A stretch of 64,000 bases of DNA. It comes from Bacteroides_E sp964528875. Its GTDB lineage: Bacteria; Bacteroidota; Bacteroidia; Bacteroidales; Bacteroidaceae. The DNA lies in contig CAZGUI010000007.1 of NCBI GenBank assembly GCA_964528875.1, positions 1 through 64,000 of the forward strand, written 5' to 3'. The number at the start of each line of letters is the position of its first letter. Position 1 is the first letter of the stretch. This document shows positions 1 to 8,553 of this stretch, in pieces. The position numbers and the translations under genes are program-made. The notes beneath the pieces were generated by a model, which was given only the letters and a program-made list of their open reading frames with translations, ran no database searches and had not been told where the DNA came from.

Positions 1-1
1 A

Positions 2-1135
2 CCAGAAGGAAAATGGTTAACTGGACCGATTCATTTTATGAGTAATGTTAATTTACATTTAACTGAAGGTTCAGAAATTTTATTTATTGATGATCCGGAA
101 AAATATTTACCGGCAGTAATGACTTCTTGGGAAGGAATGGAGTGCTATAACTATTCTCCTTTAGTTTATGCTTTTGAATGTGATAATATTGCAATTACCG
201 GTAAAGGAACTTTAAAACCAATTATGACAGTATGGAGAACTTGGTTTCCTCGCCCGGAGGCTCATTTAAATGCTTTACGAGAATTATATACGCAGTCTTC
301 TACAGATGTTCCTGTTGAAGAACGTCAAATGGCTGTTGGTGATAATCATTTACGTCCACATTTAATTCACTTTAATAGATGCAATAATATTATTTTAGAT
401 GGATTCAAAATACGAGAAAGTCCCTTCTGGACGGTACACTTGTATCTATGTAATGGAGGATGGGTTAAAAACCTAGACGTTAAAGCACATGGACATAATA
501 ATGATGGTATAGATTTTGAAATGAGTCAGAATTTCTTAGTTGAAGATTGTGTTTTTGATCAAGGTGATGATGGTGTGGTTTTGAAATCAGGAAGGAATCA
601 AGATGCATGGAGGTTAAATACACCAAGTCAAAACATTGTAATACGCAACTGTAAAATAATAAATGCACACACTCTTTTAGGGGTTGGTAGTGAAATGTCT
701 GGTGGTGTGCGTAATGTTTATATGCATGACTGTGAGGTGCCTAATTCAGTACATCGCTTGTTTTTCTTAAAAACCAACCATCGTAGAGGTGGATTCATTG
801 AAAATATCTATTTGAAAAATATTAAAGGTGTTGATACTCGTCGTGTTTTTGAAATTGATACAGATGTCCTTTATCAATGGAGAGATTTAGTTCCGACCTA
901 TGAAACTAAAATTACCAAAATTGATGGGATATATATAGAAAATATAGAGTTAGATGAAACACAAGCAATCTATGAGATTAAGGGAGACGAAAGGCTTCCT
1001 GTGCAAAACGTTCAAATAAAAAATGTTCATGTAAATAAAGTAACAGACTTTATTAGTAATGTTTATAATGCTGAAAACGTTGTAGAAGAAAATGTTACTT
1101 ATACAGAAGATTTAACTCAGAAAAAGACAGAATAG
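2..1135 (+). CDS. GH28 polygalacturonase family glycoside hydrolase (5' truncated)
   Basis: The frame is open to the left edge, and the codons before the first ATG (38) encode PEGKWLTGPIHF, a conserved early GH28 stretch, so the real start lies outside the window. GH28 enzymes hydrolyse galacturonic-acid linkages in pectin with a right-handed beta-helix. Visible landmarks are GHNNDGIDFE (first catalytic Asp region, about 490-520), DQGDDGVVLKSG (Asp pair, about 557-592) and GVGSEMSGGVRNV (about 680-718), followed by LKTNHRRGGFIENI where the usual RIK-type motif sits. The canonical G-H-G preceding GSEMSGG reads A-H-T-L-L-G, so the His is present but displaced. No signal peptide can be judged. 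A hairpin terminator follows directly. Exo versus endo action and homogalacturonan versus rhamnogalacturonan preference cannot be decided here. Confidence 0.9.
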   Translation, partial: PEGKWLTGPIHFMSNVNLHLTEGSEILFIDDPEKYLPAVMTSWEGMECYNYSPLVYAFECDNIAITGKGTLKPIMTVWRTWFPRPEAHLNALRELYTQSSTDVPVEERQMAVGDNHLRPHLIHFNRCNNIILDGFKIRESPFWTVHLYLCNGGWVKNLDVKAHGHNNDGIDFEMSQNFLVEDCVFDQGDDGVVLKSGRNQDAWRLNTPSQNIVIRNCKIINAHTLLGVGSEMSGGVRNVYMHDCEVPNSVHRLFFLKTNHRRGGFIENIYLKNIKGVDTRRVFEIDTDVLYQWRDLVPTYETKITKIDGIYIENIELDETQAIYEIKGDERLPVQNVQIKNVHVNKVTDFISNVYNAENVVEENVTYTEDLTQKKTE

Positions 1136-1158
1136 TAAAAAATAAAGAATTATTTTTT

Positions 1159-1195
1159 AAGGTAGCTAAAATTAAGGTTTTTGCTACCTTTTTTT
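1159..1195 (+). terminator. Rho-independent terminator after GH28 gene
   Basis: The stem AAGGTAGC (1159-1166) pairs with GCTACCTT (1183-1190) and is followed by a T run. It lies 23 bases past the GH28 stop codon. Confidence 0.8.
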
Positions 1196-1810
1196 ATTCC
1201 TAAAACATTAAGTCTAGATCTACTTTCTAGAGACTGTTAAAAGATTGACATCCAATTGAATTGATCTAATCTAAAACCAAAGGGGGTGCTAATAATCTTA
1301 AAAGCAAGAACTAATTTAAATACAGGTTCTTATATTTTGAAGAAATAAGTAGAATAATCATATAGATAAAAAACTATAATTCGTTGATCAATGTAAAACA
1401 GAAGAAAATGTACATTGGTTCTATCTGTAAATTGTTTAGGTTAAACAGATAGGTTTGTTTATCGAGCCAACGCTTTGTTGTAAGAAAGTTAGATTTCGCC
1501 GAACAAGTAATAAGTCTGCTTTATTAAGTTTGTCCCACTATGTTTTGACTAGTAACTCTTATTTTATTCTATGATTCAATTAAGAGTTAAACAAGGAACG
1601 TGATAAAATTCATTTAGTATCGGTAATCAATATTGCACTAAGAGAAAATGTCTATCACTTATTCTAATAATCCAGCTACGGAGATATAAAAACTATGATA
1701 AAATAAATACCTTTGATTCATTATTAAGATTAAGGACTATATAGTAATAACTATCAAGTGCTATTGAAAATAAAAAGAAAAGTATAAAGAAAGTAAAGTA
1801 AGAGCCTATA
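1196..1810. other. Gene-free AT-rich spacer
   Basis: About 615 bases with no credible ORF, tRNA or repeat that I can see. It separates the GH28 gene (plus) from the GGGtGRT operon (minus). It is not obviously a decayed gene. Confidence 0.5.
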
Positions 1811-1852
1811 AAAAACTCCTGTAGGAAGGTTAACCTTCCTACAGGAGTTTTT
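1811..1852 (-). terminator. 42-bp perfect palindrome, terminator of the GGGtGRT operon
   Basis: Bases 1811-1831 are the exact reverse complement of 1832-1852, with A-rich and T-rich ends. On the minus strand the hairpin lies 58 bases past the stop at 1910. It is symmetrical, so it could also stop transcription from the left. Confidence 0.75.
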
Positions 1853-1909
1853 ATATATGTAGCATTAAACTATATGTTTATTTAGCTATGTCAATTGTGT
1901 AATGAATTT

Positions 1910-2908
1910 TTATTTCTTTGCAGTTGAAATAGCAACAGCCACAGCCACAGTAGCACCAACCATTGGGTTGTTACCCATCCCTAAGAAACCCATCATTTCA
2001 ACGTGAGCAGGAACAGATGAAGAACCGGCAAATTGTGCATCACTATGCATACGACCCATTGTGTCAGTCATACCATATGAAGCAGGACCGGCAGCCATAT
2101 TATCAGGGTGAAGAGTACGTCCTGTACCACCTCCTGAAGCAACTGAGAAGTATTTTTTATTTAGTTCCATGCACTCTTTTTTATAGGTACCTGCTACAGG
2201 GTGTTGGAAACGAGTAGGGTTAGTAGAGTTACCTGTGATAGATACATCTACACCTTCGTGATGCATTATAGCAACACCTTCACGAACATCGTTTGAACCG
2301 TAACATTTCACTTTAGCACGTGCACCTTTTGAGTATGCAATTTCTTTTACTACTGTTAGTTCAGAGGTGTTGTAATTAAAGTCAGTTTCAACGTAAGTAA
2401 ATCCGTTAATACGAGAGATAATTTGAGCCGCATCTTTTCCTAATCCGTTCAAAATAACACGTAGAGGTTCTTTTCTTACTTTGTCAGCATTAGCTGCAAT
2501 TTTTATTGCACCTTCAGCAGCAGCAAAAGACTCATGACCTGCTAAGAATGCAAAACACTTAGTTTCTTCACGAAGTAAACGAGCTGCTAAATTGCCATGA
2601 CCAATACCTACTTTACGTTCGTCGGCTACAGATCCGGAAATACAGAAAGCTTGTAAACCTAAACCAATTGCTTCAGCAGCTTCAGCTGCGTCTTTACTAC
2701 CTTTCTTTATAGCAATAGCTGCACCTACAACATATGCCCATTTAGCATTTTCAAAACAAATGGGTTGAGTTTCTTCACATATTGTATAAGGATCGATGCC
2801 TAAATTATCACAAATGGATTTAGCTTCATCAATATCCTTAATACCGTTCTCATTTAATACTTTATTGATATTGTCTATTCGACGATTATAACTTTCAAAT
2901 AATGCCAT
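1910..2908 (-). CDS. GGGtGRT family protein
   Basis: A 332-residue cytosolic protein of the GGGtGRT family, named after the motif seen here as SGGGTGRTLHPDN about 60 residues from the C-terminus. The family's biochemical role is unknown to me. Glycine-rich segments (ASGGGTGRT, FLGMGNNPMVGA) and the GHGNLAARLL and LAGHESFAAAEGA stretches look conserved. I chose the start at 2908 (MALFESYNRR) rather than an upstream ATG at 2983, because AGGAGG sits nine bases before it and the longer form would run into the upstream gene. The gene follows the NifU-like scaffold gene by 16 bases, so the two are almost certainly co-transcribed and functionally paired. No transmembrane segment or signal peptide is apparent. 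Confidence 0.88.
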   Translation of the reverse strand: MALFESYNRRIDNINKVLNENGIKDIDEAKSICDNLGIDPYTICEETQPICFENAKWAYVVGAAIAIKKGSKDAAEAAEAIGLGLQAFCISGSVADERKVGIGHGNLAARLLREETKCFAFLAGHESFAAAEGAIKIAANADKVRKEPLRVILNGLGKDAAQIISRINGFTYVETDFNYNTSELTVVKEIAYSKGARAKVKCYGSNDVREGVAIMHHEGVDVSITGNSTNPTRFQHPVAGTYKKECMELNKKYFSVASGGGTGRTLHPDNMAAGPASYGMTDTMGRMHSDAQFAGSSSVPAHVEMMGFLGMGNNPMVGATVAVAVAISTAKK

Positions 2909-2917
2909 ATTCTGTTT

Positions 2918-2923
2918 CCTCCT
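2918..2923 (-). promoter_or_regulatory. Shine-Dalgarno AGGAGG for GGGtGRT gene
   Basis: CCTCCT on the plus strand reads AGGAGG on the minus strand, nine bases before the ATG at 2908. Strong Shine-Dalgarno sites are uncommon in Bacteroidetes, so it helps to fix this start and suggests strong expression. Confidence 0.7.
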
Positions 2924-2924
2924 A

Positions 2925-3626
2925 TTATTCTTTGCGTGGGTCAATATGTTTAACTGCACCTTGCTCTTCAGTGTAACGTCCATAAGTTCCGGTTACTTTT
3001 TTTAGAGCTTCATTAGCGTCGGTTCCTTTTTTGATTTCGTCCATAAATCTACCCATATGAACAAATTCATAACCACAGATTTCATCATTACTATCTAATG
3101 CAATCTGAGTGATATAACCTTCTGCTGTTTCTAAGTAACGAGGTCCTTTAGCAAGAGTACCATACAATGTACCTACTTGACTACGGAAACCTTTACCTAA
3201 GTCCTCTAATCCGGCACCAATTAACAAACCTCCTTCAGAGAATGCTGATTGTGTTCTACCATATACAATTTGTAAAAACAACTCACGCATTGCTGTATTA
3301 ATAGCATCACAAACCAAATCAGTGTTTAATGCTTCAAGCAATGTTTTTCCAGGAAGAATTTCAGCTGCCATAGCTGCAGAGTGAGTCATACCTGAACATC
3401 CAATGGTTTCAATCAAAGCTTCTTGTATAATACCTTCTTTTACATTAAGAGTTAATTTACAAGCACCTTGTTGAGGGGCACACCATCCCACACCGTGGGT
3501 TAAACCTGAAATATCAGTAATTTGTTTGGATTTTACCCATTTCCCTTCTTGAGGAATTGGAGCAGGTCCGTGGTTAGGACCTTTTTTTACAACACACATG
3601 TGTTCCACTTCGTGTGAATAAGTCAT
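2925..3626 (-). CDS. NifU-like iron-sulfur cluster scaffold family protein
   Basis: A 233-residue cytosolic protein related to IscU/NifU scaffolds, which build Fe-S clusters on conserved cysteines. Candidate ligands are in GWCAPQQGACKLTL (two Cys about residues 48 and 55), ETIGCSGMTHS (about residue 78) and DLVCDAIN. The N- and C-terminal parts (KKGPNHGPAPIP; GTYGRYTEEQGAVKHIDPRKE) extend beyond a plain IscU. It is the first gene of a two-gene operon with the GGGtGRT gene. No suf or isc genes surround it, so it probably serves a dedicated partner rather than general Fe-S assembly. That role is inference; the family placement is fairly firm. Confidence 0.8.
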   Translation of the reverse strand: MTYSHEVEHMCVVKKGPNHGPAPIPQEGKWVKSKQITDISGLTHGVGWCAPQQGACKLTLNVKEGIIQEALIETIGCSGMTHSAAMAAEILPGKTLLEALNTDLVCDAINTAMRELFLQIVYGRTQSAFSEGGLLIGAGLEDLGKGFRSQVGTLYGTLAKGPRYLETAEGYITQIALDSNDEICGYEFVHMGRFMDEIKKGTDANEALKKVTGTYGRYTEEQGAVKHIDPRKE

Positions 3627-3677
3627 AATTATAACTTTTTATCAATTAATAAATACGTAGTTGTCATTTTAGTGATG

Positions 3678-3685
3678 CAAAGGTA
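3678..3685 (-). promoter_or_regulatory. Candidate -7 box upstream of the NifU-like/GGGtGRT operon
   Basis: The minus strand reads TACCTTTG, matching the Bacteroidetes -7 consensus TAnnTTTG, about 52 bases before the start at 3626. I see no TTG at the ideal -33 distance, so it is tentative. Confidence 0.45.
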
Positions 3686-3871
3686 GGTGTTTATTTAGCA
3701 ATTGTGTTATTCTAAACCCAACTTTTTGTGCTAATGAGGTTTATTTGAGCCCTTTTACATTTTGTTTTTAGAAAATAGAAGGTTTATTTGTTTTATTTTT
3801 TAAGTAGTGTTAAGTTTACTATGGTTTTACGTTGATTTTTATGTCATACAATGAACATTAAGAAATGAATA

Positions 3872-4369
3872 ATGATTACAATAGATAAAGAAGATTTAGA
3901 TAAAGCACAATTATTAGGAATGGATGAGTATCTGCAAGTTTTTATAGACGCATATACTTATGCTATAGATAATCAGTTAGATTCTGATAAAATGGAATCT
4001 TTGAATGGTGAACAACATTCGTTATTAGCCTATGACGTGTTTAGAACCGAGATTATGCAAGGAGGTTTTTGCCAACTCATTCAAAATGGATACGGACCTT
4101 ACCTTTTTGACAACCCCTTTGCTAAAGTTATGCGTTTATGGGGAGCACACGATTTTTCTAAATTAATTTATAAAGCTAAAGCTATTTATGATGAGCATAA
4201 AGCTGATTTAGAGAGAGAACGTTCTGATGAGGATTTTATGGCTATGTATATGGATTATGAGGCTTTTGATGATTTAGAGGACAAATATTTTGAAATGGAA
4301 GAAGAAATAACAGGTTTTATAACTAAGTATGTTAAAGAAAACATTACCCTTTTTGCAGAAATAGTTTGA
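3872..4369 (+). CDS. DMP19/DUF4375 family protein
   Basis: A 165-residue acidic soluble protein. The segment DVFRTEIMQGGFCQLIQNGYG (residues about 56-76) is the hallmark of DUF4375 (DMP19-like), a small helical family. The C-terminal third is Glu/Asp-rich and probably helical (DLEDKYFEMEEEITGFITKYVKENI). There is no signal peptide or membrane segment. It stands alone between the divergent Fe-S operon and the NigD-like gene. The related name DMP19 comes from a nuclease-binding DNA mimic, but nothing here tests that activity, so function stays unassigned. Confidence 0.75.
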   Translation: MITIDKEDLDKAQLLGMDEYLQVFIDAYTYAIDNQLDSDKMESLNGEQHSLLAYDVFRTEIMQGGFCQLIQNGYGPYLFDNPFAKVMRLWGAHDFSKLIYKAKAIYDEHKADLERERSDEDFMAMYMDYEAFDDLEDKYFEMEEEITGFITKYVKENITLFAEIV

Positions 4370-4471
4370 TTCTTATGCAGTATTTCTTGTTTTCATTCAT
4401 TTATACATCAGTGTTACTTTGATTCTATAAATTTAAGTACGGATGTCAAAGGTAACTCAAAGAGATTTTAT

Positions 4472-4479
4472 TATATTTG
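4472..4479 (+). promoter_or_regulatory. Candidate -7 box before the NigD-like gene
   Basis: TATATTTG fits TAnnTTTG, 23 bases before the ATG at 4503. Transcription would start near 4486, downstream of the earlier in-frame ATG at 4443, which supports the later start. No clear -33 TTG is seen. Confidence 0.45.
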
Positions 4480-4502
4480 CAAACACTAAAAGAAACACTT
4501 TT

Positions 4503-5288
4503 ATGAAAAGAATTCATTTTATTTCGTTAGTAATACTGTTGTCGTCTGTATTTACTTTTACATCTTGTCTAGATTCTGATAATGAATCAAGTTTTGACTT
4601 GGGTGGTTATATGACTATAGATGATAGTTATATGGGATACACATTAAAACCTGACTTCTCTGATTATAGTTTTATTCCAAGTAATCCTGAGGTACTTAAA
4701 ATTGTAGATAAGGATAATAAACCAACAGGTGAATATATGGAGAGAGGGTACGTCTTGGTGAAGTTTGCTGAAGGAGAAGTTTTTCCTCAAGAAGGTAAGA
4801 ATTCTTATAATGTAAGCATTTTTGATGCTTCATTACTTTTCACAAAAGAAATGAGTATGTATGAGCCTGAAATTGAAGAAAATAGTAATTCTATATATCA
4901 ACTTGAAACGACCTATGGTAAAGCTTGGGTAAGTAATGGTTATTTTAACGTTCCATTTATTCCTACATATGATAAACGAGAAAACATAAAACTTGAAGAC
5001 TTCGATTTGTTTGTAGATGATGTAAAGGATAATATTTTATATTTACGGCTAAACCATTCAATTACTAAAATTGATAATCCCATTCCTACTGAAAATATAT
5101 CTTTATTAATAAGTTTTAGGCATCATTTGACTAAGTCTTACTTATTAACAAAATACCCTCAATTGCAACCTGACGAAAAAGATATAATCAAAGTGAAGAT
5201 AATAGCAAAAGGGCCGAATAAAGACATGGAAACAGAAGCATTTAAAGACATAGAAACAGAAGCCTTTGACATGTTATTAAAAAACTAA
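4503..5288 (+). CDS. NigD-like lipoprotein
   Basis: A 261-residue lipoprotein. The signal peptide runs MKRIHFISLVILLSSVFTFTSC, with the lipobox Cys at residue 22. An in-frame ATG 20 codons earlier would place a charged stretch before the signal peptide, so I use 4503. The rest looks all-beta, with a small N-terminal barrel-like part (YVLVKFAEGE...YNVSIFDASLL) and a C-terminal sandwich (DNILYLRLNHS...ISLLISFRHHL), the architecture of Bacteroidales NigD-like proteins, whose role is poorly known. The extreme C-terminus carries a tandem 8-residue duplication (KDMETEAF, KDIETEAF). The next gene starts 10 bases later on a TTG in the same frame. Family placement is moderate, by overall look only. 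Confidence 0.6.
   Translation: MKRIHFISLVILLSSVFTFTSCLDSDNESSFDLGGYMTIDDSYMGYTLKPDFSDYSFIPSNPEVLKIVDKDNKPTGEYMERGYVLVKFAEGEVFPQEGKNSYNVSIFDASLLFTKEMSMYEPEIEENSNSIYQLETTYGKAWVSNGYFNVPFIPTYDKRENIKLEDFDLFVDDVKDNILYLRLNHSITKIDNPIPTENISLLISFRHHLTKSYLLTKYPQLQPDEKDIIKVKIIAKGPNKDMETEAFKDIETEAFDMLLKN
5220..5267 (+). repeat. 24-bp tandem duplication in the 3' end of the NigD-like gene
   Basis: Bases 5220-5243 and 5244-5267 differ at only two positions and encode KDMETEAF/KDIETEAF. The duplication keeps the frame, so it lengthens the tail by eight residues. Confidence 0.85.
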
Positions 5289-5297
5289 CCTATAAAA

Positions 5298-5873
5298 TTG
5301 AATTATAAAGAACTATATAATAGAGTATTATTATTGATTTCCTCCCCTGCTAAAGCATGGGAGGAAATTGTATTAGAAGAAGATCGTCAAAAGGTTTTCA
5401 TGGGGTTTGTATATCCTATGATTGGATTGGCATCCTTAGCTGTTTTCTTGGGGACTTTGTTTACCCACGGGTGGGGTGGTCCTAAAAGTTTCCAAATAGC
5501 AATGACCGAATGTTGTTCTATTGCAATAGCTCTATTTGGAGGTTTCTACTTAGCTGCCTACATATTAAATAAACTATTAATTAAATTTCTCAATAAATCG
5601 GACGACTTATTATCTTCCCAGAGATTAATTGGTTATTCGTTAGTTGTGGTTTTCTTACTACAAATTGTAAATGGAATTTTACCCAACTTTAATATTGTTT
5701 CTTGGTTTCTTCAGTTCTATACCGTATATATTGTTTGGGAAGCTTCATCTGTATTTTTCAAGATTATAGATAAGGATCGATTAAAGTTTACTTTACTAAC
5801 TTCGTTCCTTTTGTTAGCTTGCCCATTGATAATAGAATTTCTTTTTAATAAACTAGTTTTTATTTTGAACTGA
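5298..5873 (+). CDS. Yip1-family integral membrane protein
   Basis: A 191-residue inner-membrane protein with a Yip1-like N-terminus (NYKELYNRVLLLISSPAKAWEEI) followed by about five membrane segments (near residues 34-55, 70-92, 108-130, 134-155 and 165-190). The start is TTG at 5298: the preceding in-frame codons run straight into the stop of the NigD-like gene, and the Bacteroidales homologues I recall begin at the NYKEL position. Rare TTG initiation and the 9-base spacing suggest translational coupling to the upstream gene. Its stop overlaps the smpB ATG by one base, so it sits in a NigD-like/yip1/smpB operon. The function of bacterial Yip1 proteins is not established. Confidence 0.78.
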   Translation: MNYKELYNRVLLLISSPAKAWEEIVLEEDRQKVFMGFVYPMIGLASLAVFLGTLFTHGWGGPKSFQIAMTECCSIAIALFGGFYLAAYILNKLLIKFLNKSDDLLSSQRLIGYSLVVVFLLQIVNGILPNFNIVSWFLQFYTVYIVWEASSVFFKIIDKDRLKFTLLTSFLLLACPLIIEFLFNKLVFILN

Positions 5874-6331
5874 TGAGTAATAAAACGAATATAAATATAA
5901 GAAATAAAAGAGCGACTTTCGACTATGAATTAGTTGAAAGATTTACGGCTGGTATCGTTTTAACAGGAACAGAAATTAAATCTATTCGTCAAGGTAAAGC
6001 AAGTTTAGTTGATTCCTTTTGCTTCTTTACGACTAAAGGGGAGTTATGGGTAAAGAATATGCATATAACAGAATATTTCTATGGATCATATAACAATCAT
6101 GAAGTACGTCGTGATAGAAAACTCTTATTGACAAAACGAGAGTTAGAAAAGCTACAGCGTTTGGTCAAAGAAACCGGATTTACAATAGTTCCGGTTCGTA
6201 TGTTTCTAAATCCAAAAGGAATAGCTAAGGTTGAAATTGCTTTAGCACGAGGAAAAAAACAATACGATAAGCGAGAGGCATTAAAGGAAAGAGAAGATCG
6301 ACGAGATATGGATCGTGCGATGAAGTTTTGA
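5873..6331 (+). CDS. smpB: SsrA-binding protein SmpB
   Basis: A 152-residue SmpB, the tmRNA partner in trans-translation that rescues stalled ribosomes. The OB-fold core is clear: NKRATFDYELVERFTAGIVL, TGTEIKSIRQGKASLVDSF, and LKEREDRRDMDRAMKF at the C-terminus, matching the basic tail that inserts in the decoding centre. Length is normal. The ATG overlaps the stop of the Yip1 gene by one base (TGATG), which indicates coupling. The tmRNA gene itself is not in this window. Confidence 0.97.
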   Translation: MSNKTNINIRNKRATFDYELVERFTAGIVLTGTEIKSIRQGKASLVDSFCFFTTKGELWVKNMHITEYFYGSYNNHEVRRDRKLLLTKRELEKLQRLVKETGFTIVPVRMFLNPKGIAKVEIALARGKKQYDKREALKEREDRRDMDRAMKF

Positions 6332-6418
6332 TGTTTCTTAAAATTTAAATGAGTGGAAACAGCTAAAGATTTATGGTTTTCTGACGTTCTATATTTTAGA
6401 ATACAAGTAGGGACATTG

Positions 6419-7801
6419 TTAATCTTTGATTTTTTCCTGATAGTATTTATATCGAGCACTAATATCTCTTACAAAGTTATAAGTTTCTATACCCCGAAAG
6501 TACCCATGCTTGCATACAGGATCTGTAAAATATTCACGATTACTTTTAAGTAATATATATTTCTCTACATTATCATCCCATATATTTTGATCATGTCCAT
6601 ATTTATTAGCTAAAGCACGTGCATCTAAAATATGCCCAAGTCCTGCGTTATAAGAGGCTAATATAAATTTGTTTTTATCTTCACTCTCTATTTTCTTAAA
6701 GTATTTCTGTAAAGTTGCTATGTATTTTGTCGCTCCCTTTATGCTTTCCTCCACATTAAACTCTTTTCCTTTAGGTACTCCCATAGCATGTGCTGTTTGA
6801 GGCATTAATTGCATTAACCCTTTGGCTCCAGCCCACGATACTGCTGTACTATCAAAGTTAGATTCGGTGTATGCTAATGAAGCTAATAACTTCCAATCCC
6901 ATTCAATTTGTGTGGCATATTTTTTGAAATAGTGGTCATAATGAGATATTTTTCCGTTGGTTAATGATAGAATGGGGGAGAATGGCAGTTTTTTACTTAT
7001 TTCAAAATAACGCTTATTGGTTGCTGTATACGCAGAAGTTTTACTGTTGCTACTATACCATTTATTTGCTACTTCAGCTAATTCAGGACAGTTTTTTCTG
7101 ACAGCCCAAGACGTTCGTTGATCAAAACTAATAATTAATCCTATATCAAGGTTATTGAAGTAAGTTTTGTTTACTAAAGCGACTTCATTGTCAGCAACAG
7201 TAAATTCAATTTTACCAGTAGAAACCATTTCAATTAAATCCTCTGTTGTAGCACTGTCAGAATCTAATCTTATAATTTCTATGCCACCACCAAGTTCTGT
7301 ATTTAAATTTGCTAAGCGATTATAATATCTATCTGCAACTACATATATTGATTTATCAATTAGTTGAGTAACATCTGTAAGTTTATTTTTTCCTCTTTTC
7401 TGAACTATTACTTGATGGGTTATAGCTTCCTGTCCACAAAAAATAACACTGTCTTTATGTTCTTTAGTAATTGGCAAATTATGTGCAATAATATCGCCCT
7501 CACCCTTGTGCAGTTTCTCATATAGTTCATCAATATCTGTAGCCACTTCTATTCTTAGCTTCACATCTAAATATTCTGCAAACTGTTTTGCTAATTCATA
7601 TTGAAATCCCATATCTTGTCCACGATACATGAAATAGGATGTAGAACCATAAAGAGTAAGAACTACCAATTCTTTAGAGGCTTTTATCTCCTTAAGGTCT
7701 CTTGTTAAACCACCTTCTTTTGTTGTTTGTGCTTGTGGGCGACAAGCAACAAACAAGGTTACTATAATGAGAAAAAATGAGTATAGAACGAATCTACTCA
7801 T
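6419..7801 (-). CDS. mltF: MltF-like lytic murein transglycosylase with solute-binding domain
   Basis: A 460-residue periplasmic lipoprotein-like enzyme. The N-terminus MSRFVLYSFFLIIVTLFVAC gives a lipobox Cys at residue 20. Residues about 40-265 form a type-3 solute-binding domain (ELVVLTLYGSTSYFMYRGQDMGFQYELAKQ...), and about 290-440 an SLT lysozyme-like domain with the catalytic Glu in YTESNFDS and the AGAKGLMQLMPQTA motif. It would cleave peptidoglycan to anhydromuramyl products, with the binding domain acting as a regulatory module. A longer start at 7825 exists but overlaps udk; the ATG at 7801 lies one base past the udk stop, so I prefer it. It shares the udk promoter. Confidence 0.9.
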   Translation of the reverse strand: MSRFVLYSFFLIIVTLFVACRPQAQTTKEGGLTRDLKEIKASKELVVLTLYGSTSYFMYRGQDMGFQYELAKQFAEYLDVKLRIEVATDIDELYEKLHKGEGDIIAHNLPITKEHKDSVIFCGQEAITHQVIVQKRGKNKLTDVTQLIDKSIYVVADRYYNRLANLNTELGGGIEIIRLDSDSATTEDLIEMVSTGKIEFTVADNEVALVNKTYFNNLDIGLIISFDQRTSWAVRKNCPELAEVANKWYSSNSKTSAYTATNKRYFEISKKLPFSPILSLTNGKISHYDHYFKKYATQIEWDWKLLASLAYTESNFDSTAVSWAGAKGLMQLMPQTAHAMGVPKGKEFNVEESIKGATKYIATLQKYFKKIESEDKNKFILASYNAGLGHILDARALANKYGHDQNIWDDNVEKYILLKSNREYFTDPVCKHGYFRGIETYNFVRDISARYKYYQEKIKD

Positions 7802-7802
7802 G

Positions 7803-8441
7803 TCACTCTTCCTCTTTGTTTCCATTACTTATTAAATGTTCTGTAATATACTTTGTTAGGATATTTATTGCGACTTCATTACTTCCTCCTTCGGGAATAA
7901 TTAAATCGGCATAGCGTTTACAAGGCTCTATAAATTGTAGGTGCATAGGTTTTAATACTTTTACGTATCTTTCCATTACATCCTCGGCTGTTCTACCTCG
8001 TTCAATGACATCACGTTGAATAACACGAATTAAACGTTCATCAGGATCAGCATCAACAAAGATTTTCAAATCCATCATACTTCGTAGTTTCTTATCGCAT
8101 AAGGCCAATATCCCCTCAATGATAATAACTTCTCTCGGTTCTACATGAATGGTTTCTGGTAAACGCGTACAAGTAAGATATGAGTATGTGGGTTGTTCAA
8201 TACTTTGTCCCTTTTTTAGCATAGATAAATGTTTTGAAAGCAAGCTCCATTCAAAGGCATCGGGATGATCAAAGTTGATGTTTTGTCGTTCTTCCGGAGG
8301 GATATGACTACTATCTTTGTAGTAAGAATCTTGAGGTAGGAGTACAACCTCACCTTTAGGTAAACTTTCTATAATTTTCTTTACCACTGTTGTTTTTCCT
8401 GAACCAGTGCCACCGGCAATTCCTATAATTAACATGCGCAA
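7803..8441 (-). CDS. udk: Uridine kinase
   Basis: A 212-residue uridine/cytidine kinase of the pyrimidine salvage pathway. The P-loop GGTGSGKTT lies at residues about 10-18, followed by LPQDSYYKD, NFDHPDAFEW and the EGILAL segment typical of Udk. Another ATG two codons in (8435) is an equally plausible start. It is the first gene of an operon with mltF and has the best minus-strand promoter candidate in this area. Confidence 0.96.
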   Translation of the reverse strand: MRMLIIGIAGGTGSGKTTVVKKIIESLPKGEVVLLPQDSYYKDSSHIPPEERQNINFDHPDAFEWSLLSKHLSMLKKGQSIEQPTYSYLTCTRLPETIHVEPREVIIIEGILALCDKKLRSMMDLKIFVDADPDERLIRVIQRDVIERGRTAEDVMERYVKVLKPMHLQFIEPCKRYADLIIPEGGSNEVAINILTKYITEHLISNGNKEEE

Positions 8442-8516
8442 GTATTTATTTTTGAAAACAAATAGACTATTTTTGTGTTTTTACTTATTAGATATCAGAT
8501 TTATGTATCTGTAAAA

Positions 8517-8546
8517 CAAAGATAGAAGAAAAATTAATAACATCAA
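8517..8546 (-). promoter_or_regulatory. Promoter of udk-mltF
   Basis: On the minus strand TTG (8546-8544) and TATCTTTG (8524-8517) are separated by 19 bases, fitting the Bacteroidetes -33/-7 pattern. Transcription should begin near 8510, giving a leader of about 70 bases. Confidence 0.65.
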
Positions 8547-8553
8547 TTTTATT

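Noticed and set aside
1196..1810. Spacer searched for a transposase remnant, tRNA or small RNA.
   Set aside because: I found no coding similarity, no cloverleaf pattern and no stem outside the flanking terminators.
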